7,482 bases of DNA from Anaerolineales bacterium. GTDB taxonomy: Bacteria; Chloroflexota; Anaerolineae; Anaerolineales; Villigracilaceae. Below the pieces are notes generated by a model. That model saw only the letters and a program-made list of their open reading frames with translations. It did no database searches and was not told the origin of the DNA. Below are positions 1 through 4,738 of this stretch, one piece after another. The stretch covers positions 1 to 7,482 of the forward strand of contig JAQTWR010000124.1 of assembly GCA_028689195.1 (NCBI GenBank), written 5' to 3'. Both the position numbers and the translations under genes were made by a program. Position 1 is the stretch's first letter; every line of letters starts with the position of its first letter.

Positions 1-475
1 GTCTAAAACGCCGATTATTATTTTAACTGCGCTGGGCGAAGAAGCGGACAAAGTACAAGCGTTTGACTTGGGAGCCGATGATTACTTGACCAAACCGTTT
101 GGCGTGGGCGAGTTAATGGGACGCATCAAAGCCGCGCTGCGACGCACGCGCTGGCAAGAGTCTTCATCCAACGAGGAACGTCTGGTGCGCGGCGATATTT
201 GCGTGGATATGGAGCGGCATCTGGTTACGGTAAAAGACGCGCCCATAGACCTGACCCCCACCGAATTCAACTTGCTGGTTTATTTGCTGAAACACGCGGG
301 CAAGGTACTCTCGCACCGCGCGATCTTGCAAAATGTATGGGGCGTGGAATATGGCAACGAAGCGGAATATCTGCGCGTGTACATTGGTCGTTTGCGCCAG
401 AAGATAGAAGCGGACGCGCTAAACCCGCGCCACTTATTCACAGAACACGGTATGGGCTATCGGTTCGAAGCGTGA
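1..475 (+). CDS. Response regulator, OmpR/KdpE-like, C-terminal part (5' end outside window)
   Basis: The frame is open from base 2, so the gene starts upstream and only the end of the receiver domain plus the whole DNA-binding domain is seen. Visible receiver landmarks are the conserved Thr in ILTA (codon 26-28), the GADDYLTKPF loop with the invariant Lys (codon 92-94), and the last helix (ELMGRIKAALRR). The phospho-acceptor Asp would lie before base 1. A short linker leads into a winged helix-turn-helix domain: the DLTPTEFNLL start, the HRAILQNVWG helix, the recognition helix around YLRVYIGRLRQKIE, and the wing GMGYRFEA. This C-terminus is close to KdpE, the regulator of the high-affinity potassium ATPase kdp operon (ending LRQKLE...GIGYRF in other bacteria). 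No kdp genes or sensor kinase are visible, so the specific role stays open and I give no symbol. It is cytoplasmic and binds DNA as a dimer when phosphorylated (family knowledge). Stop is TGA at 473-475. Confidence 0.93.
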   Translation, partial: SKTPIIILTALGEEADKVQAFDLGADDYLTKPFGVGELMGRIKAALRRTRWQESSSNEERLVRGDICVDMERHLVTVKDAPIDLTPTEFNLLVYLLKHAGKVLSHRAILQNVWGVEYGNEAEYLRVYIGRLRQKIEADALNPRHLFTEHGMGYRFEA

Positions 476-489
476 ATTACAACTACATG

Positions 490-519
490 ATGGATAAAGA
501 TCAGGGAACGTTTATCCAT
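490..519. repeat. 9-bp perfect inverted repeat in the gap after the response regulator
   Basis: The arms ATGGATAAA (490-498) and TTTATCCAT (511-519) are exact reverse complements around a 12-nt loop, 14 nt after the regulator stop. TAAAATAAAT follows directly. It could be a weak AT-rich terminator for the regulator gene or a palindromic operator for the next gene. The TAAAAT at 520-525 also resembles a -10 box, but no good -35 stands at the right distance, so I do not call a promoter. The sequence alone does not decide between these roles. Confidence 0.4.
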
Positions 520-544
520 TAAAATAAATCATCGCAACCCACAT

Positions 545-548
545 GGAG
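545..548 (+). promoter_or_regulatory. Ribosome binding site for the PGDYG-like gene
   Basis: GGAG lies 8 nt before the ATG at 557. This supports 557 as the true start and shows that the small gene is translated independently of the regulator 81 bp upstream. Confidence 0.7.
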
Positions 549-556
549 CAAGCCTT

Positions 557-1027
557 ATGAAAAAAACTCTTATTTTGAAATCAGACGACCCAATTATAAA
601 ATCGTTGAATTTCAAACCTTATCGCAGCGTCGCGCGGCGGCGCGTCGTTCCGTTTGCGCCAGCTAACAACGATCCGCAAACGATGGAAGTCATTACGCCG
701 TGGAAGTCAAAATTGACGGTCACAAGGGGCGATCTTTTGATCAGCGAGCTAGATAAACCGGAAGACGTCTGGCCCATAGACGCGCAGATATTCGACCAAA
801 CGTATATTATTGTCGCGCCGGGAGTTTGCATCAAACGCGCGATCACATGGCTTGTGCCTCTGGAAGACGTTGCGCAAGGCGATAAAGACCAGATCATAAC
901 CGTGCATACGTTGGAAGGAACAGAAACGGTCCGCGCGGGAGATTTCTTCCTCGCAAAAGGCATACAAGGAGAAATCTGGCCCTACCCCAAAGAAAAAGCC
1001 GCATTAACAATGAAACCCGCCGAATAA
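557..1027 (+). CDS. Small protein with two PGDYG-like repeats
   Basis: This is a 156-residue, probably cytoplasmic protein with no signal peptide or membrane segment. Residues 113-148 fit the PGDYG family pattern (a T-x-E-G strand, then AGDFFLAKGIQGEIWP). The same layout occurs earlier at residues 44-83 (TVTRGDLLI, VWP, then IFDQTY). The GD pairs are at 58-59 and 128-129, the WP pairs at 72-73 and 141-142, and VP pairs at 31-32 and 100-101, an offset of 69-70. The whole protein therefore looks like a tandem duplication of one ~70-residue module, with the canonical F-x-x-T-Y ending kept only in copy 1 and the TLEG strand only in copy 2. PGDYG proteins have no established biochemical role and I assign none. 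It is co-directional with the regulator but 81 bp away, and the terminator hairpin starts inside its last codons. Start chosen from the GGAG site; stop TAA at 1025-1027 sits in the hairpin loop. Confidence 0.85.
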   Translation: MKKTLILKSDDPIIKSLNFKPYRSVARRRVVPFAPANNDPQTMEVITPWKSKLTVTRGDLLISELDKPEDVWPIDAQIFDQTYIIVAPGVCIKRAITWLVPLEDVAQGDKDQIITVHTLEGTETVRAGDFFLAKGIQGEIWPYPKEKAALTMKPAE

Positions 1028-1046
1028 ACGGCGGGTTTCATTGTTA
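1005..1046. terminator. Bidirectional hairpin terminator between convergent genes
   Basis: A perfect 18-bp stem (1005-1022 with 1029-1046) encloses the 6-nt loop AATAAA. The GC-rich part near the loop is ACCCGCCG paired with CGGCGGGT, and the outer part is AT-rich (TTTCATTGTTA), which supplies a U-rich though interrupted tail on both strands. It overlaps the last codons and stop of the plus-strand gene and starts 10 nt beyond the stop of the minus-strand operon, the expected place for a shared terminator. There is no long uninterrupted T run, so termination strength is uncertain. Confidence 0.75.
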
Positions 1047-1056
1047 TTATGGATAT

Positions 1057-3390
1057 TTATTTCTTATCAATCTTTTCATCTTTTTGTAATTTTGAAGTTA
1101 ACTTATCTAGCGCGGGATTATCCGTTTTTCTTGGAGCATCGCGTTTAGGCTCGTCCATAAGACGTTTCAACGCGGTGTCGATAAACCTGCTGATATATTT
1201 ATTGGGGTTGATCTGTTCGATTCTGGCGCCCATATCGCGCGCCAGTTCGATCATGTGATTCACCAAACGGACGTCGCGGTCGCGCGAATATCCGCTTTTA
1301 CCGTCCCAAAACGCGACCAAACAGATGTTATCCACGCCATGTTTGAGAGAAGAATACAAAGCCCAGCGGTTGTTGCGCTCGTAGGGATCATCGCCTTCTT
1401 TTGGCGCGCCGACATTCTCGATTTGATAAATATCGTCCACCATCGGATGGCTGCGGATTTTGTAGAAGCGATCCACCCACGCATCGCCTGCCAGCGAAAC
1501 GAATTTACGGATATAGGTTTGCTCGGGTAAAGGCAGGAAAACCTTGACGTGCATTCCTTTTTCGGCGCAAACTTCCGCGAAGATAATCTCGCTGCCTGCC
1601 GAAAGACCGCTCAAGAACGCCCTGTCGTCCGCCTGCGCGCCAATCTCGTCCAACTTTTTAGAAAGATCCTGACGCACCTGAGTCTCTTTATCCGAAGAGA
1701 ACGCCCTCATATCCTTGCCCGGATAATCTGCCATATAACCGCTGAAGAGGAATCCCTTCCACTTGGTTTTCTCTTTGACCGACTTCCCGTCCTTTCCGCT
1801 TTCTTCCACGCTTGCGCGCGCAATTTCTTCCTCGATGGTATCAATACCCGCTTTTACAAAATCGCCGCGCATCCCCAGCGATTTCAACATTTCGAGTTGA
1901 TGCAAGGAGGAATTCAAATCGGAAATATTTCGGCGCGAAGCCGTCAACGCTTTTCGATAAGCGCGCACCACGCTGGACACGTTATCGGCGACAAGCGTTT
2001 GCAATTCCGCCAAAGAGACCAGCGCCCAATAATCTACGGCTTCATCTTCCGCTTTGGTTTCAAGCGCGAAGACAAGCGCGCCGCGCAGCTCGGGCAGTTC
2101 GCGGCGGATTCGCTCGATATCGGGGTCGGGGTCTTTTTTGTTATCGAATTTATCGGCGAGGTAAACGGCGATCATGGAAAGGGTCAGCGCGTTTACGCCG
2201 GGATAGTAATTATTCAAATCAATGCGGAAACCTTTGAGGTAAATATCCGCCGCTTTGATCAACCAGTGATAAGACTTGAACGCGTTCTTAAGTCGCGCGC
2301 TTTTGTCTTTGATGTGCATCCACGAGACATTCCACATTTCTTTGTAGATTCTGCCAAGATATGAGATTGCCTCGCTGTCGTTTGGATATTCGCTCAACAA
2401 ACCTTCTAATTTAACGATGGCTTCATCCGAGCGCCCGATGCGATTTAGATGGAACGCCTCCTGACGGCGAAAAGCGATATTGCCAGAGTTAACTTCCAAT
2501 CCCTTGCGATATTGCGCGAGCGCAAGTTCGTGGCGTCCTAAACTGGCAAGCGCTTTGCCCGCCTCGCCAATCGCCTCTTCTTTGATAATCGGGTTATGAA
2601 TCTCTTCGGTCAACAGCAGAATATTGCCGATGCGTTTCAAGCGCTGCGCGACGGTAACTTTTTCTTTCCATTCTTTATACTCGCGCCAAAACCCCGTCGC
2701 CAGCGGAGTGCGTAACATCCTCTGGTCGGGTTCTCTCAGCCCGGAAAGCAAATTGAATATCGGACTGTGAACCGCGTCGCGGTCTGAAGCCCACGTATCT
2801 TTTGTCATGCGCGCAATGGCTTGAATATCCGTCTTGATGAACGCGGGGTCGGGCGTTCCTTCGGGGGTAATGTGATACGGTAAAGTTCGCACATTGAAAA
2901 TATCGAAGGGCATGTAGGCGCGCCCCGCTTGGATATGCACCACGCCGCGTTTGCGGAAAGCGTGGCGAATGCCAAGTTCGTAATATACGTTGGCGTTATC
3001 AATGCTTAGGTCGCACAGACACAAATCGGCGAGCAACAATTCCTGAAACATATCGGTCAAGATATCGCCCGATGCGGTTTCCTCGTCGGCGCGGAAGGGT
3101 TCAAAGCCAGCCTCTTCGAGCGCGGGTTTGATCAAGGTTTGGTAGATGGTATTGAAGTCGTAAAGCGAGCCGTCGCCGCCTTTCTTTTTTCCGAAAGGCA
3201 TCACCACAAATGCATGAGGACGCGCATCGGGGCGCACTGCGCGTAACAGCGTTGTCTGCGCAGAGTCGGAATCAGATTCAGCCGAAGACACAATAGCGGG
3301 GACGGGTGTTTGCTCCACGGGTTTCGTTTCGGGTTTGGCTTGATTCGCGTCTGCTGTGGTATTTGAGGCGCTGGGAGTTGCGTCAGTCAT
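1057..3390 (-). CDS. DRHyd/nucleoside deoxyribosyltransferase-like - TPR-S (TRAFs-binding) - SLOG-like protein
   Basis: This is a 777-residue predicted soluble protein. Residues 1-57 are a Thr/Ala/Pro/Ser-rich disordered lead. Residues ~58-172 form a Rossmann-like domain with AFVVMPFG (60-67), a rad-x-E segment (~100-104), and DLSIDNANVYYELGIRHA (127-144). This is the signature of the nucleoside deoxyribosyltransferase/TIR-like DRHyd superfamily, with E138 as likely catalytic residue. Residues ~270-350 carry TPR helices (for example LGRHELALAQYRKGLEV), and ~365-500 match the TPR-S or 'TRAFs-binding' family, including the hallmark YYPGVNALTL (395-404). Residues ~546-740 look SLOG-like: FSGYMAD (549-555), GLSAGSEIIFAEVCAEKG (595-612) before VKVFLPLP, and LVAFWDGKSG (691-700), with a charged tail after. 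Family knowledge: DRHyd and SLOG domains bind or cleave nucleotides in bacterial conflict systems, and a related DRHyd/TPR-S core is reported for animal ASK kinases. I infer a sensor or processor of a nucleotide signal. It is the last gene of the operon, 4 nt after the SLATT gene. Stop is TAA at 1057-1059. Confidence 0.88.
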   Translation of the reverse strand: MTDATPSASNTTADANQAKPETKPVEQTPVPAIVSSAESDSDSAQTTLLRAVRPDARPHAFVVMPFGKKKGGDGSLYDFNTIYQTLIKPALEEAGFEPFRADEETASGDILTDMFQELLLADLCLCDLSIDNANVYYELGIRHAFRKRGVVHIQAGRAYMPFDIFNVRTLPYHITPEGTPDPAFIKTDIQAIARMTKDTWASDRDAVHSPIFNLLSGLREPDQRMLRTPLATGFWREYKEWKEKVTVAQRLKRIGNILLLTEEIHNPIIKEEAIGEAGKALASLGRHELALAQYRKGLEVNSGNIAFRRQEAFHLNRIGRSDEAIVKLEGLLSEYPNDSEAISYLGRIYKEMWNVSWMHIKDKSARLKNAFKSYHWLIKAADIYLKGFRIDLNNYYPGVNALTLSMIAVYLADKFDNKKDPDPDIERIRRELPELRGALVFALETKAEDEAVDYWALVSLAELQTLVADNVSSVVRAYRKALTASRRNISDLNSSLHQLEMLKSLGMRGDFVKAGIDTIEEEIARASVEESGKDGKSVKEKTKWKGFLFSGYMADYPGKDMRAFSSDKETQVRQDLSKKLDEIGAQADDRAFLSGLSAGSEIIFAEVCAEKGMHVKVFLPLPEQTYIRKFVSLAGDAWVDRFYKIRSHPMVDDIYQIENVGAPKEGDDPYERNNRWALYSSLKHGVDNICLVAFWDGKSGYSRDRDVRLVNHMIELARDMGARIEQINPNKYISRFIDTALKRLMDEPKRDAPRKTDNPALDKLTSKLQKDEKIDKK

Positions 3391-3394
3391 GTGA

Positions 3395-4720
3395 TTATCC
3401 TTTCGCGTTTATTGTTCTTGGGTAACGAGAGATCATATCGTTTAATACGCTGGGGGGCGTGTTCGGTCCAATTTCGACGCCCGCGAATTCCTGCTCCACC
3501 GCCTTCAACACAGAGGATATTCCGAAGCGTTCAGCGAGAGTATTCGCGGCGGTTTGAATCGCGTCGCGCATGGAGGCGAGTTCGGCTTGCACCAATTCCG
3601 AGGAGGCTTCTTCCGCCAATGAGCCAAGCGCGGCTTTGAATTCTTCGCGCAAATGCTTTTCGGTTTTTTTCATATCGGTTCTGGCGAAATCCACAACCTC
3701 GTCTGCGATGGCGCGCTTGAAGCGCAGATCCGATTCGCGCTGTTCTTGAATCACGCGGTTCACCAAACTGGCTTCTTCGCTGAGATCGGATTCTTTGAGC
3801 GCTTCTTGCATGGCTTTGATGTATTCCATGTTGCGGCTCCAAAGGATTTCCTCTGTGGAGCGCACCATTTTGAAAAACTCGGTTTGCGTGCGTTCCTGGG
3901 GTTCGAGGTTGTTCCAATGGTCGGCGATAATGCTCAACTCCAAGCGGACTTTGCTGTAGTTGCGCACGACCACGTCGAGGTTGCTCAATTCCTGCCAGCC
4001 AATGAAAGTGGTCGTGAGAGACGCCGCCAGAGCCACCCACAGCGTAAATCCGCCGCCGAACGCGGCTAATAACGCGCCCATCGCGCCGAACGTCAATATC
4101 CACAATTGCAGTTGGACTCTTTGTTTTTGTTTTTGCGTCAATTTTCTTACATGCCAGTTCAACTGGTCTTCAAGGCGATATTGAAAATACTCGTCGCCAG
4201 TCAGGTCTGAAAAGCCCGGGTCGCTGTCTGGATTTTGGAAACGCGGCGGAGGCGGGGTGACGCCTTCGTAGGAATCCATCACCAATTCGCCGTTCATGCC
4301 GCGATAGACCGATCTTTGGATTTCCTGCAATCTGGTTTCGAGCCATGTGCGGCGCGTTTCGGTACCTTGGAGGATGGTGCGATATACATAAATTTCTTTT
4401 AGGACTTCCTCCGCGCCCGCGCGCGTAATCAGCCAGTCGCCTGAGGCATAGAATTTATTGGCGTATGCCGCAAAAAACGAGGCTAGTAAAGGCGACGCGA
4501 TCAAGAAGCCCTTGAGGGCGATTCCGCCAAGCGCTGGGAAGTTCTGCGGATACAACGCCGTGAGGATGGCGAACAGAGTCGCCAGCACGCCGAACAAGGC
4601 GATCCATTTTCGTAATTTCAAATATTCGCCGGATCGCTTCCCCGATACGACGTCAAATTGCCCGAATTTTCTCCAGGCAATATCCAAGATGGGCGTAACT
4701 TGCTGCGGTTGTTTTTCCAT
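3395..4720 (-). CDS. Double SLATT-domain (DUF4231-like) membrane protein with helical tail
   Basis: This is a 441-residue membrane protein. Two hydrophobic hairpins are visible: helices ~39-56 and ~65-86, then ~204-222 and ~225-241. Each hairpin is followed by a conserved soluble helix: AGAEEVLKEIYVYRT (101-115) after the first, and NYSKVRLELSIIADHWNNL (254-272) after the second. This is the SLATT layout (SMODS and SLOG-associating two-TM effector domain, DUF4231-like), present twice (about 10-140 and 175-305) and joined by a Pro-rich linker with PPPP near 156-159. Residues ~306-415 are long charged helices, probably coiled coil (EALKESDLSEEASLVNRVIQ onward). There is no cleavable signal peptide. 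SLATT proteins are predicted to be membrane-perturbing or pore-forming effectors switched on by nucleotide signals or SLOG partners (family knowledge). Here the partner would be the SLOG-like protein encoded 4 nt downstream. Four helices with a short N-terminus suggest both ends are cytoplasmic. Start is supported by a GGGAG site. Confidence 0.88.
   Translation of the reverse strand: MEKQPQQVTPILDIAWRKFGQFDVVSGKRSGEYLKLRKWIALFGVLATLFAILTALYPQNFPALGGIALKGFLIASPLLASFFAAYANKFYASGDWLITRAGAEEVLKEIYVYRTILQGTETRRTWLETRLQEIQRSVYRGMNGELVMDSYEGVTPPPPRFQNPDSDPGFSDLTGDEYFQYRLEDQLNWHVRKLTQKQKQRVQLQLWILTFGAMGALLAAFGGGFTLWVALAASLTTTFIGWQELSNLDVVVRNYSKVRLELSIIADHWNNLEPQERTQTEFFKMVRSTEEILWSRNMEYIKAMQEALKESDLSEEASLVNRVIQEQRESDLRFKRAIADEVVDFARTDMKKTEKHLREEFKAALGSLAEEASSELVQAELASMRDAIQTAANTLAERFGISSVLKAVEQEFAGVEIGPNTPPSVLNDMISRYPRTINAKG
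3398..3404 (-). promoter_or_regulatory. Ribosome binding site next to the upstream stop codon
   Basis: On the minus strand GAAAGGA stands 7 nt before the ATG at 3390 and immediately precedes the stop codon of the SLATT gene (TAA, 3395-3397), so it lies within that gene's last codons. The start of the downstream protein is thereby fixed, and translation of the two genes is likely coupled. Confidence 0.7.
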
Positions 4721-4728
4721 ATCGGCTT

Positions 4729-4733
4729 CTCCC
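4729..4733 (-). promoter_or_regulatory. Ribosome binding site of the SLATT gene
   Basis: GGGAG on the minus strand lies 8 nt before the ATG at 4720, inside the 18-nt gap after the WD40 gene stop (TAA, 4739-4741). There is no room for a separate promoter core in the gap, so the SLATT gene is most likely transcribed with the WD40 gene. Confidence 0.7.
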
Positions 4734-4738
4734 GTAAA

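Noticed and set aside
199..522. A 107-codon plus-strand frame overlapping the response regulator
   Set aside because: It is out of frame with a well-conserved winged-helix domain and shows no recognisable protein features.
476..556. A sigma-70 promoter for the PGDYG-like gene
   Set aside because: TAAAAT at 520-525 is a fair -10 match, but no -35 box is seen about 17 nt upstream, so a promoter cannot be supported.
1549..2364. A 271-codon open frame on the plus strand opposite the TPR-S gene
   Set aside because: It lies entirely antisense to a gene with clear domains, its translation has no family pattern and is rich in Arg/Phe/His from mirrored codons, and there is no convincing ribosome binding site. 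It is a shadow of the real gene.
3653..4069. A 138-codon plus-strand frame opposite the SLATT gene
   Set aside because: It is the complement of membrane and helical coding sequence in the SLATT gene; the Phe/His-rich translation is typical of antisense shadows.
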